Origin: Patiria miniata | Lineage: Eukaryota > Echinodermata > Asteroidea > Valvatida > Asterinidae | Assembly (NCBI RefSeq): GCF_015706575.1 | Contig: NW_024037063.1 | Span: 7,812,927-7,876,926, forward strand | Length of the DNA stretch: 64,000 nucleotides | Direction of reading: 5' to 3' | Shown: one piece after another, positions 26,299-37,042 of the stretch | Position numbering within the stretch: the first letter of the stretch is position 1 | How the letters are laid out: every line of letters begins with the position of its first letter | The notes under the pieces: generated by a model | The model's database searches: none | The model's input: the letters and a program-made list of their open reading frames with translations, nothing else | What the model was told of the DNA's origin: nothing | Made by a program: the position numbers and the translations under genes

Positions 26299-26672
26299 TC
26301 CACGGCGCGGTATTTGTGTGCAAATGCATGCTGGGTTGCGCGTTGCGCATTTTGTTCCAAAGAGAGCGCCACAGAGTTGGGTTCAAACATTTCGTGAAGG
26401 GTAGTTTGGAAGAGAGAAATACATTTTCCACCAATTTTGTACTGAAATTGAAATTTATTTCAACTGTATTCAGATTTAAATAATTTGAAATATTAAAACC
26501 AAGCAGAATCTGTGGGGGAGGTGTTATAAAACAAATATTGACTGCTTTATCTCGTGGTGTAGTAAAACTAGCCTCCCTCAGTGATCCATGGAGCATTCTA
26601 TTTTCCCTCGGCTTCGCCTCGGGAAAATAGAATGTCCATGGATCACCTCGGGAGGCTAGTTTTACTACAATA
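26299..26672 (+). repeat. Interspersed repeat with terminal hairpin, copy 2
   Basis: Second copy of the repeat at 7753-8125. Its hairpin pairs AGCCTCCC.. and ATTCTATTTTCCC.. arms around CTCGGCTTCGCCTCGG. It ends about 70 bp beyond the SSR4 stop codon, and its minus strand contains an AATAAA (plus-strand TTTATT at 26454-26459), so the SSR4 transcript may end within it. Confidence 0.75.
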
Positions 26673-26740
26673 TTTGTATATTATTTCCATGATTTATCTT
26701 ATGACATTTTGATGAAAATAAGATGATGCTTGATGCTAAA

Positions 26741-26845
26741 TTATGCTTGAATCCTGCTCTTAGCCCGATAAGCAGAGTACCATAGCAGGAGTGCCAAGCC
26801 AGATGCTATCATCTCGGTGCCTACAACTGGTCCATGAGACACACC
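26741..26845 (-). CDS. SSR4: SSR4 last exon: membrane anchor and C-terminus
   Basis: [20 protein letters not shown] continues the hydrophobic helix, then YRAKSRIQA and TAA. The short basic cytosolic tail is typical of TRAP delta. Confidence 0.93.
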   Translation of the reverse strand, partial: GVSHGPVVGTEMIASGLALLLWYSAYRAKSRIQA

Positions 26846-29800
26846 CTGTTGACAACACAAGATAGAAAATTACAGGAGAAAGTAATGATCAATTCTGTTG
26901 CATGGTGCAGTCACATTTCTTCATCTTCAACCTGTGTGCTTTGGTTATTAGGCTTAAAGAAGTACTGCCCGTTCTCTTCAACAAATACAATTCTTTTCCT
27001 GAACAAATTTCAAAAGGTTAGTGCTTTTTTAATAACCACCAACAAACCCGGCCTTTTCAGTTTTGGTATCTGCAAATCTTTGAACAATCAGATCCCCCCT
27101 GTGACTAGACTAGTCCTGGTCCCCAAATTATTGATTCTAAAAGGGGGCGGGGACCAGTCTACCCTGCAAGAACTGAATTTTTGTTTGGCCACAAATTATT
27201 TGAACTATTTATTATATAACTAAACATCTATAGGCAGATTTTTTTTCTGTAGATGTCTCATTCAATGTAAACAATATTTCTATCAAAATAGCAATTTACA
27301 AAACTAAATCCATTTTTGGGGTGAAACTCAAAAACAGGTTGCTTCCATGATAAGCAAGTCATGGTTCAGGTCCTGCTTGTGCACAGTTTTTTGTATTCTA
27401 TTATTGGGGTATTCTCAAACAAGTCCATTCCATACAAATACAATTTTGGTAGGAAAAATAATTCATGTTAACAAAATGCTTCATGAAGCAAAGTTTACCC
27501 TGTGAGCCACGTTAATTGTGAAGGCTGGCTTGACTTTGGCAGAATCATCCCCTGCTCTCATGGCCTGCAAATGCAAAACAATATGCACAAACAGAAGGTC
27601 ATTCTTTGCCAAATCCACTCAATTCCATATAATTTGAGGTGACCCACTCAGGTTGAATGAAAGTTTCTTTACAATTTCATACTTCTATGCACCATAAGCA
27701 TTTCAGCCCCTAGCTCAAAGCTAGTTTTGAACTTTGGCCCAAACTCAAAATTGTCAGGAAACCATACTTTAGGATACGGAACACAGATAAGTGACATCCA
27801 GTTTGTAATATCTGCTGTAGTACACCAGCATGTTCACTTCTCAAGACAGTTGTCTCCCAACACCTTATCTGCTTAAGTATTTTTTGGCCTATTTTTGGTC
27901 CTTTGGTAACAATAGTTCAACCTCGACTAGGCTCTATAGAAATGTATTGTACACATACATGAACAGAAATACAGAGTGGCAAAAAAAAAGGAACCCCATA
28001 CTTCCACTACTCTGAGGCTCAAACCACATATACCAATGCACAGAGAATCTTTTTAAGAGAAATATGAAACCAAGATCGTCCGATTCGGTTCAGTAGTTTT
28101 TGTTCTAGAGCTTATTTTGTGAAGCAAGGTGGGGGTCAGTTTTGTCCCGATGAATTACAAAATCGCGCCCGGGAATTTGACTTACATTTTAAATGATAGA
28201 GGGATTATTATGTAATAATACCACATGATAGAAGTGTGCTTCACAAAATAGGCTCTGCAGCAAAAACTACTGGACCGTATCGGGATATTTAGGACTTCTA
28301 AAAGGATTCTCCATCAATTGGTACAGGTGCTTTGAGTCGCAAGGTAGTGGAAGTATTTTTTTTTTTGGACCACCCTGAATAATTGCAAATCTTTATCTCC
28401 AAGGAAGGATCTTTGTTGAGACATGTTCAGGACTTGAAAACAGAAAATAAAAGGGATTGTTGAATCATTTAAAAAAAAATTAACTGTGCGTGCAGACAAC
28501 TTTCTTTGAGTTGATCACTATACAGGGCGAGAAAAAAAATGTCCCTTTGGATAAGTCCTTGTCTCCCACAACAACGGGAAAGGTTACCGGTTTCTTCCCT
28601 TCAGCCAACATTTGGTCTGGGTATTGACCACGGTCAGTAGAAGTTTCACCGATATTCAGCCATTCTTGAAAACGATACAGGCCTTTCTTTTTAACGACCC
28701 AAAACACTACAACACAATGTTTCCGGATATTTTTAAGGGAATGTCTATTTAATGGCTAGCACACTGCTAGACGGATCAATTCAAAGTAGCCATGGCAAGG
28801 CCACAGTTTACTGCTGCCCAAAGGGACTTTATCATGGTCAGTACATTTGATGAAACCAGCAGCGTACAAGACAAGTTACGCCCGTTTGGAGAACACTTTC
28901 CAGACGTATGGCAGCCTAACACTCGGAACATGTGAAGAAATATTGTAAAATACAGACAAAAAGGCAACAGCAAGAACCTGAATAAGGGGCGCCAAGATCG
29001 CCAGATCTTACCCCTCTTTAATGTTTTCTTTGGGGGTACCTTAAGGACCAGGCGTACGGCATTCTGCCAAACACTCTGCAGGGACTTCGCCAACGAAGCC
29101 CTCAGAAGAACATGGATGGTCCGCAGAGCTATTGCAGACAAGAGGACATGGGCACAACTATGCATTGATCTGAACGACAGGCAGGTGGAAGGTCGAGCAG
29201 CGGGACAGTTAACTGTGAACCTGATCTGTCATTCACTTTCAAGTTCAATAAATGTAATTCCATTCAATTGATATCACATTCTGTTATTCCTTTTATTTGT
29301 TTCATTGACCAGAGGCCCATTGTCCCCATTGTGTTCACAGCAAGAGGCCTATCCTGAACATTATGTTGGTAGTGTGTTGGGGGTAGTCACAAAGAAAGGC
29401 CTGTAACCTTTCTATGCATGGCTGAATAACAGTGAAACTTCTACGGACTGTGGTCAATACCCAGATGGAATGTTGGCTGTGGGAGACAAGGCCTTATCCT
29501 GTGAGTCACCCTGTATCTGGGTATACTCACGCAATCAGCTTGACATTAGGCATCATAAGTGTGCCATTTTATTTTGTTTTAAGATCAATTTTACAGTAAC
29601 ACCATGTAACAAATCTCTTTTGTGAGTTTGTGAGGTTCTGAGAAGATCCCGGGGAAACTCAATATTTCTGACAGTATGCCTTGCCTATGGTCAGAAGATG
29701 ACGTCTCCTCACAAACTCACAAAAGAGAGATGTTACAAGGTGCAATCCTAAACCTTATCTCATTGCTGTCTTCACCGTACAAACCTTCAAATCATATTTT

Positions 29801-32344
29801 GGTTTCAATAAAACAAATCAAATGTATGGTATACTGTAAATGTACATGTGTATCACACAAGTTGATCATACACAACAAATGCAAAATATTTCCTCCCCTT
29901 CTACATTCTTTGTAAATTTAATCTTACTTATTTTGAATGAGAAAAGTGTTAATTAATCTCTTCTGTAACTTTTGGATCTACCTCTGTCCCTTTCACTTTT
30001 GAACATCATCAACCAGCAAGGATAAGAAGTGCAATGTCTAATAGAATGACCCCTCCAGTTATAACTGCAGAAACTCTCATGTCTAACAGCATGCAATGCA
30101 TGGCTGACAAGCTCCACAACCAAGCCCATTGCACTGCTTGAGAACTCATGCAGCTATCTGGAATCTCTTTCAACAAAATGTTTTGTAAATAAACCTACCT
30201 TCCTCAGAGCACTAAATCCTTCCTCATCATAGAATCTCACTTCATAGTTACCAGATGGTGCATTCTTATGTTCCTCAGTCCAGCTTACCTGTGAATGAGA
30301 ATTCTTGTTGTGAGTTCTAGAGTTTCTCTACAGTGATTAATTGTAGATAAATTGGTTTGGAATACAAGATGGCATGCAGTAAGCATCAAATAATTATATA
30401 ACTTAAGCCACTTATGCTTCATCAGACACAACAGAGTTTTGGCAGGCACACGAGTTCTGTGTTAAATAAAAAAACAAATTAGAAAAAATGAATTAGAATC
30501 AAATGTGACATTTGTCATGGAATGCCACAGGAGCCACTTTGACAATCGTATAAACATGTAAACACACCCATTCTGGAATTTGTATTCCTGTGGAGACATT
30601 TCTTTGTTCTCGTGTAGTAAAGTTTTCGAATTTGAAATTGAAGTTTCAAAATGCTCTTATTTTAACCAGAATTAATTTCCTGGGCTGAAATTTGGACTAA
30701 ATATCCCTTTTTTAAAACTCTTCCATTTGCGACAGATCAACCTACCTTGGAAATTCCTAGTTTTTGAGTAAAATCCATATATCTATTTCGTGAAATTCTT
30801 GTGGAGACGTATTCATCTATAGAAATGTTCTTCTGGAGACGTATACAATCTTTTGTTCCCTATTGTGTGCATGTCTCCGTAAGGTAGTAAATTCCAGAAC
30901 AAAATGAACAATGCAATCAATAAGGATGCGCCTTTTGTTTATGCATGTACAGGTACATGTATATAAACATGCCCGATATCAAAGGCGTCAGTGGTTAAAC
31001 TTTTAAATGGTGCTTAATAGTTACAAAATCCTGAACAAATAGCAATCAACTCTGTACATGTATTATGATCTGAAGCAGCATTCCATACATGAGTTCACAA
31101 AAGTTCAACCATCCCAAGATATCTTTATCTGACAGCTTTGATAAAACACAGCATACAATACTAAGGCTGTCTCTTGACATTTGTACAATCATAAGTAGAT
31201 AGTACTTTGGTGACATGTATTGTACAACTTTTATCCATGTATATGTCACTTTAACTCAAAAATCAAGAGCACATATGCATTTCAGTGAAATTGAAGAAAT
31301 GTCAAGGCATCTATTTTTACAAACCCTGGTAATTCTGGCAATGAGGTGGATTATTTCTACAACCGTTTTTTTAAATAGTTTATTATCCTTTGGCTACAGA
31401 TTGTTCTAATCTGAATGCATGTCTTCTGTTTCACTCAGCATATATACTTGTTTGAGCAGTCCTGTTTTCATAGCTGTCATAACCAACAAGAATAGGGAAC
31501 AGTCAAGCTGGACAAATCAAGGGCACTTGAGTATTACTAAAAGGCTGAAGCATGAACTTCTCATGTCACATGCCCAGTTTTACAGTTCAACAATAAGTAA
31601 CAGAAATGTTTCTTGGTGTCCGTACTGTCAGTTTCAATTTTTTCCCATCTCAAACTGTTTTGCGCCTAAAACTTCAAGGCATCTGGTCAATTTGAACCCT
31701 TAAATGTCAGAAATGTCTGATGATATATTATATGTAAATGGACCTATTTCAATTCCATACCTGATACTGATTGTCTCCAAAACGAGAAACAGGGAGCTGC
31801 TTGCCAGAGATCTCCGCATTCAAAAACAAGTTCTGCATTCAAACGCAAGATAATATTTCAAAGAAAATACATCATTGCCATTTGTTCAATTAAAGCTACA
31901 GGAATGTTAGCGTTCAAATCTTGGGTCGTACCATTTCCAATCACAAACATTCCTGGGTGGTATATGTTTGTGATTGTGCACTTCATCCACATAGTCTAAG
32001 TCACTGTCCTGTACACCATACCCTCCAGTGTAGATATTTCATAATAAATGTGTTTTCAAATGAATCACAAAGGTTCACCTATTATTTTATAGCGCTTTTA
32101 ACTAGGATCAAGTGCTTTGCATGACTATACCTGCTCATGCAACCAATCAAATATTGCTCAGACTATCTCAAGTTGTACTCACAACTCTAAGCATCCATTT
32201 TTCAGGTTGCCAATTCAAACACATTAACCATCTCTGCCCTCAAGGGTACCCATTTTTATCTTATGTGGGTAGAACCATCATTTATCTATTTATTTATTAG
32301 CTGTTTCGGTGTACACACCGAAACAGCTCTTGTTTTCGTTAAGA

Positions 32345-32375
<31 letters not shown>

Positions 32376-33766
32376 TTTCTCCTTTTTCAGACTTTTTCCC
32401 ATAGGTTTAACACACGTTTCTTCTGGCAGTCCACTTTGCCACTTTTATAAATCCGATTGATTTCAGACTTGGTACATACTGAGACCACCACCCACAGATG
32501 GTCCTAGAAGAAATTTGTGATCGTGACGTCATCAGGTGTCAGGTTACGTCACATTAAAGATGCATTTTTCCCCATATGTTTTGTACACGTTTTAAAACAC
32601 TCCAGTTTGGTATCTTCGTAAATCCGATCGACTTTAAACTTAATTTATAATTAGACTACCACCCACAAATGGTCCTAGAAGAAATTCGTGATCGTGACGT
32701 CATCAAGAGTCAGGTTACGTCACATTAAAGATGCTTATTTCCCCATAGGGTTTGTACATGTTTTAAAACGCTCCATTTCGGCACTTTCGTAAATCTGATC
32801 GACGTTACACTTGGTACACACTTAGACCATCACCCACAAATGGTCCTTGAAGAAATTCGTGATCATGACGTCATCAGGTGTCACGTTACATCACATTAAA
32901 GATGCACATTTTCCCCATAGGTTTTGTACACGTTTTAAAACGCTTCACTTTTTGGCACTTTCGTAAATTTGATCGACTTTATACTTGGTACACACTTAGA
33001 CAACCACCCACAGATGGTCCTAGAAGAAATTCGTGATCGTGACGTCATCAGGTGTTTGGTTACATCACATTAAAGATGCATTTTTCCCCATAGGGTTTGT
33101 ACACGTTTTAAAACACTCTACTTTGGCACTTTTGTAAATTATGCGATTGACGTTAGACCTGGTACACACTTAGACTACCACCCACAGATAATCCTGGAAG
33201 AAATTCGTGATCGTACCAATGCCGAGATGGGTTATAGATGAAAATTCATGTGATGTCATCATCAAATGTCACGTGACGTCCCTTAAAGGGGCATTTTGTT
33301 CTTTATAGGCCTATATTTACAGACCTATACGTTCGATTTGGTTATAACTTGACATGTACGTATAATGTGCTGTTATAGATGACAGTTTTAGTAACATCAC
33401 TGATTGTTCGTCACGTGCACAAATTATTTCGAATATCCGAAACAGCTTGTGTTTGTCCACAAACACATTTCTAGTTTATTTATTTATTTCATCCAACATC
33501 TAACAGCGCAAGTGCCAGAGATGGATGGATACATTAATTGATTTACAATACAAATTTAATAATTAGCAAATTTGCAAAAGAATTAAAACATCAAAACATT
33601 AAGGAAGTTTTTATGTGCACATGTACATGTACTAAGCTTGACTGTACCTTGGCATTGTTTTTGCAGACAAGTGTGAACTCAATGAGAAATACAGACTCTG
33701 TAGAACTAGTTGCATCAGTTGTTGTGTACACCTTATGGTCCGTAGAAGCTCCAATGCATGTATCAC
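26741..33766 (-). CDS. SSR4: Translocon-associated protein subunit delta (signal-peptide exon not found)
   Basis: Subunit of the ER-membrane TRAP complex, which sits beside Sec61 and assists translocation of nascent secretory proteins. Five minus-strand exons join in frame: 33766-33648, 31832-31761, 30288-30199, 27564-27499, 26845-26741, giving about 151 residues. Recognisable blocks are [58 protein letters not shown] and [11 protein letters not shown] single C-terminal membrane segment ([15 protein letters not shown]) and a KSRIQA tail follow, like vertebrate SSR4, which ends KSHIQA. Two Cys in the first exon match the conserved luminal pair. Exon 2 starts in phase 1, so an upstream exon with ATG and signal peptide must exist. 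It was not found between 33767 and 42480, a repeat-filled stretch. Confidence 0.93.
27499..27564 (-). CDS. SSR4: SSR4 exon 5
   Basis: Twenty-two codons, phase 0: [20 protein letters not shown] then HR, equivalent to the strand just before the membrane segment. Acceptor ATTTGCAG, donor AGG|GTAAAC. Confidence 0.92.
27972..28377. mobile_element. Mariner-like MITE in SSR4 intron
   Basis: Inverted ends of about 50 bp: CAGAGTGGCA, poly-A, then ATACTTCCACTACTCTGAG on the left; CTCAAAG..GGTAGTGGAAGTAT, poly-T, then CCACCCTG on the right. A subterminal inverted pair around AAAAACTACTG and CTTCACAAAATA strengthens it. No ORF. The left flank ends TA; the right flank is AATAAT, so a TA duplication is only approximate. 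Confidence 0.6.
28523..29513 (+). mobile_element. Deleted Tc1/IS630-like transposon relic
   Basis: Ends CAGGGCGAG and TCACCCTG are flanked by TA on both sides, with diverged inverted repeats (AAGTCCTTGTCTCCCAC on the left, GTGGGAGACAAGGCCTTA on the right). Inside, from 28792, are remains of a transposase N-terminal HTH region: [20 protein letters not shown], then [13 protein letters not shown], then [18 protein letters not shown] in a shifted frame. A C-terminal piece [17 protein letters not shown] lies near 29150-29195. The DDE core is missing. It lies in the SSR4 intron between 27564 and 30199. Confidence 0.65.
30199..30288 (-). CDS. SSR4: SSR4 exon 4
   Basis: Thirty codons, phase 0: [20 protein letters not shown] then [10 protein letters not shown], the most conserved luminal block of the family. 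Acceptor CATTCACAG, donor AAG|GTAGGT. Confidence 0.94.
31761..31832 (-). CDS. SSR4: SSR4 exon 3
   Basis: Twenty-four codons, phase 0 on both sides. [19 protein letters not shown] matches the vertebrate block containing GGKQFPVTR. Acceptor GAATGCAG, donor CAG|GTATGG. Confidence 0.92.
32299..33474 (+). mobile_element. Helentron/HINE-like element with five tandem ~172-bp units
   Basis: The 5' end is a hairpin, AGCTGTTTCGGTGT then AC then its complement. The 3' end has a GTGTTTGT/ACAAACAC stem (33449-33466), ATTT, and terminal CTAG. CCGAAACAGC near the 3' end is the inverse of the 5' GCTGTTTCGG. The centre holds five diverged tandem units marked by GGTCCTAGAAGAAATTCGTG at about 32499, 32670, 32842, 33015 and 33190. 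Most contain GTGACGTCATCA, a CRE-like site. Both flanks are TTTATTTATT. A hairpin followed by CTAG is a Helitron/Helentron hallmark; the class call is inference. Confidence 0.6.
33648..33766 (-). CDS. SSR4: SSR4 exon 2 (luminal N-terminus)
   Basis: Minus-strand acceptor ACATGCAG, then two bases completing Gly, then [18 protein letters not shown] and on to VCKNNAK. Donor AAG|GTACAG. The Cys pair TC..VC probably forms the conserved disulfide. Confidence 0.92.
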
Positions 33767-34210
33767 CTGCATGTACATACAGAGAATTTCATCATCAATT
33801 TAAGAAGTTGAAATGCATTCACAAACAAATTAAACTAGAAAGCACTCAGAGAGTGCACTTGACCTCCGCCAAGATAAACTATTCCCCGATATATTGTAAG
33901 TACAATGTACATCTAACACGAGGAGCTTTTAAAATGCTCAATCATGTTCTGAAATCAAAGGGCAGAAACACGCTGTATTAATATGTACACTGTATTGTTT
34001 GAACACTTTTGAATACAGAATTGAGCCATTTCCATAGGGTCACTGTTTAAATAAAGGGTGTAAAACAGGGGTTTGCAGCTAGCTAGCCGCGAGGTCTGTA
34101 CTGAACTCTAGAAGGACCAGTGTCCAAGTAAATAATGACTTTAACATGCATGTTCAAGTCACACTATGTTTTTTTTACTCACCCTGTAGAAACACACTAA
34201 CCCTCTTTAA
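33767..34210. other. Upstream of SSR4 exon 2: intron sequence
   Basis: Includes a fragment AGCACTCAGAGAGTGCACTT..CTCCGCCAAG near 33840, resembling the start of the repeat at 50117-50905. No SSR4 exon 1 was recognised. Confidence 0.4.
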
Positions 34211-34652
34211 CCCTAACCCACCTAACTCCTCCAAAATCCTCCTGGCGGTTTTGGAGGATTCTAGAGGATTGAGGATGAATGGTGATTGAATCAAATGAGG
34301 ATTCTGGAGGATTGAGGATGAATGGTGATTGAAGCACATGAGGATTTTGGAGGATTGAGGATGAATGGTGAATGAAGCACAAGAGGATTTTGGAGGATTG
34401 AGGATGAATGCATTTTGAGGCAGGACTGTCTGATGATTTTGAAGGATTTGGCGTTGGTTATCCTTCATTTAAACACGAGTGCAAAGTTTTGGGATGAGGA
34501 GGATTTTGGAGGATTGAGGATGAATGCATTTTGAGGCAGGACTGTCTGACAATTTTGAAAAATTTAGGCGGAGTTGCAAAATTTTGGAAAATTTTGGAGG
34601 ATTTTGGAGGATTGAGGATGGTTGTAAGCAACAAGGGCCTAGGGGGTTAGGG
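34211..34652. mobile_element. TTAA-flanked CCCTAACCC element with minisatellite, copy 1
   Basis: Begins CCCTAACCCACC and ends GGGGGTTAGGG, with TTAA on both sides (34207-34210, 34653-34656). The interior is a tandem array of units such as GGAGGATTGAGGATGAATGG. TTAA duplication with CCCTA termini is piggyBac-like (family knowledge). It is inserted within a decayed foldback arm. Confidence 0.75.
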
Positions 34653-34659
34653 TTAAAGC

Positions 34660-34968
34660 AATAGAAAGTTAGTCACCCCCTTTTCAGACGTCTATATTTC
34701 GTGTAATTTCCAGGTTCGTTTGCACATGTTTGCGTATCTAAATTCCAGAACAAAATTACACGAAAGTAGATGTGTGAAAAAGGGAGGGACTAATTTTCTA
34801 TTGCTATAAAGAGGGTCAGTATGCTTCTAAAGCATAAATAAACTACAAATCAAGTCTAAATGTGAAAATCCAAATTTGACAAAGTTCTACATTTTCGGGT
34901 ACATGTTCCAAGTGTGGCCTTTATGAAAGGTAGTCCAGTATTAAAGTTGGCCACATTTATGGGGCTAG
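34660..34968. mobile_element. Truncated TAGCCCCATAAATG foldback, right half
   Basis: Matches the right arm of 41747-42209: hairpin core around TCAGACGTCTATATTTCGTG, then AAGAGGGTCAGTATGCTTCT, AAGCATAAATAAACTACAAA, GTGTGGCCTTTATG, and terminal CCACATTTATGGGGCTA. The left arm is mostly gone, apart from a CTCACCC..CTCTTTA remnant left of the TTAA insertion. Confidence 0.65.
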
Positions 34969-35219
34969 GTAAGTCTATGTAGCTGCAGGGACCTAGCTAA
35001 CTGCAGCTGATCTGATGAGTGCCAAAGAATTTGTACATGCGGTAATGAAACTTAACATTGGACGACTGAGGGCATTAAATTGGTTTCGGCGGTTCTGAAA
35101 ATCATTGTAACGCGCCCACCACTACCTGCTCTCTCACCCTGGTATTGGATCAAGATTTTTGAATAGTCTGGTGCCTGCATGTGCGTTACATCAGCGTTTG
35201 TTTTTGTATGCGGTGTCTT

Positions 35220-36130
35220 TATATAGAGATCAGTGGGCCAAGTGCATGACGTGTTAAATTCTGCAGATAATTTGGAATCGCACTTACGATCCGGACTAGA
35301 CCCGTGAACGTGGCTTGTAAACTACGCCATGCTCTTGTACATGTTCGAACCAAGCGAAATCGTCCTTCCGTGACAAAGACTGAACATTGCCTAACCGTGT
35401 GATAAGTATTCACATATCAAGCTTTCTTGAACATGTTGAAATCTGCTTTTACGCCAAATCTGGCATTCAAACGAAATTCGAGGTAAAATCTGGCAAGATC
35501 TCGACGTCGAAGTAGAAGTCCTGCAACCTCCTCCTGATGCATGTGATTTACTACCTGATAAATGCTGCGGATAATTTGGTATCGCACTGACGCTCCGGGC
35601 ATTCCTTTTGTCCGGATCGTAAGTGCAATTCCAAATTACAATGTATTAGCTGCGTTTATCACGTGGTCTCGTTATTGGCCAATCAGACGCCGCCTATCAT
35701 ATGCGCCACATGAAGCAGACGGGTAGTTCGGAGGGCTCCGATAATTTTGCACGCAAATGACCCTGGGTACTCGTCCAGGGTCATTTGTCAGGGTCACTTG
35801 TCAGGTTAAAATCTAATTTCTACATGTTCGTATGGGTCTTCATTGATGGCAAATTTTGTCGAAATGACACATCCTGAACACGCGGGAAGGCAAATTTAGA
35901 TTTCTAGGTGAGTACTCAACATCCATATGAAATTATGTATGGCGGATCGATTTTGCTAGGTTCCAAAATACACAACAGCATGGCGTTGTATACAACGCCA
36001 CGTTCATGGGTCTAGATCCGAACATGAGGAGTGCCCAGAGCGTCAGTGCGATACCAAATTATCCGCAGCATTTATCACGTGGCCTCGTGATTGGCCCGTC
36101 TGATGCCGCCCGCGCATCATGATGTACTGT
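35220..36130. repeat. Nested inverted repeats (GATAATTTGGTATCGCACTGACG family)
   Basis: One pair has arms near 35557-35600 (TGCTGCGGATAATTTGGTAT onward) and 36030-36085 (its complement, then CACGTGGCCTCGT). A second pair joins 35264-35300 (TTTGGAATCGCACTTACGAT) with 35603-35635. TTTATCACGTGG and CTCGTTATTGGCC recur downstream of both. Probably one or two foldback elements; exact ends were not resolved. Confidence 0.55.
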
Positions 36131-36570
36131 TTCGCGATGCAAAGCATACAATCTCCCCTCCATCCCAAATGGTCGAGCCGAATGTAGAGTTGACCTGCTG
36201 AGGTCACGCGAAGATCAGCGCACGCGCAACATACGTAAACACACACATGAACATAACCTTGCATTCGTCAGATCGGAGACGCGAGGCTGGTGATTAAAAA
36301 CTCAGATTTTCCACCCAAAAAAATTGTCCCATGATCCAAATGTCAATTGCGTGAAAATATTACAGAGTTATGGATCAACAAGCTCAACTTTTTGGGTGGA
36401 TTTGTGTTTCAAAAAGTGGAATTTCAGACAAAGGTATTTCGTCTATCAAAGGGCATGTCCAAAAGCCATAGAGTGCTGACCCCCGAATCTGAAGGCTCTC
36501 AGAAGGCTGACGGAGAGAAGCCTTCTGATTTCAGAAGTAGACTCCCTCCGTAACGTAGGGAGGAAAGCCG

Positions 36571-36960
36571 AATGTCAGACAAGTCCACCGTTGAGACAAC
36601 TCGACTCGGGACAAGTCGACCGTTGAGACAACTCGACCGTTGAGACAACTCGACCGTTGAGACAACTCGACTCGGGACAAGTCGACCGTTGAGACAACTC
36701 GACTTAATAATGGAAATGTACATGTATACACGTGGAGCGGAAAAAGTTGCATAAATCTGTGGCAGGACCGGGCACGGCGCGGGCACACTCGATGCACAGA
36801 GGGCACTCCGATCCGGTGGCCGTCGCGTCGGGCAGGCGTGCCATGCCCGCGAGGACCGGGCCCGGCCTGCGCGGCACGCGGGCACACGTTGATGCACAAT
36901 GAGCGCTCCGGTGGCCGTCGCGTCGGGCCGCCCGGACCCATCAGCGCGGCGACGCAGCAT
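36571..36960. mobile_element. Partial GTCAGACAAGTCGAC-type element
   Basis: Starts ATGTCAGACAAG, then an array of GTCGACCGTTGAGACAACTC units (about 36580-36705). A GC-rich block follows that matches, inverted, the right part of 37586-38356 (ACACGTGGAGCGG, TGGCAGGACCGGG, GATCCGGTGGCCGTCGCG). It stops short of the foldback beginning at 36978 without a matching right terminus. Confidence 0.65.
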
Positions 36961-37042
36961 ACAGTCTACCGACGGGGTAGCCCCACTAGTGTAGCCGCGG
37001 TATGCTGCGCTGAACCTCTGGCCACACACCGTGGTACTGCGC

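Noticed and set aside
32390..33250. CRISPR-like array
   Set aside because: Units are about 172 bp, diverged and contiguous without spacers, in an animal genome.
34175..34468. Minus-strand 97-codon ORF ending at a GTGAGT, also tried as SSR4 exon 1
   Set aside because: It translates the GGATTGAGGATGAATGG minisatellite and contains no leader.
35140..35190. Minus-strand MQAPDYSKILIQYQG followed by GTGAGA as SSR4 exon 1
   Set aside because: Phase fits, but the peptide is not hydrophobic and cannot be a signal peptide.
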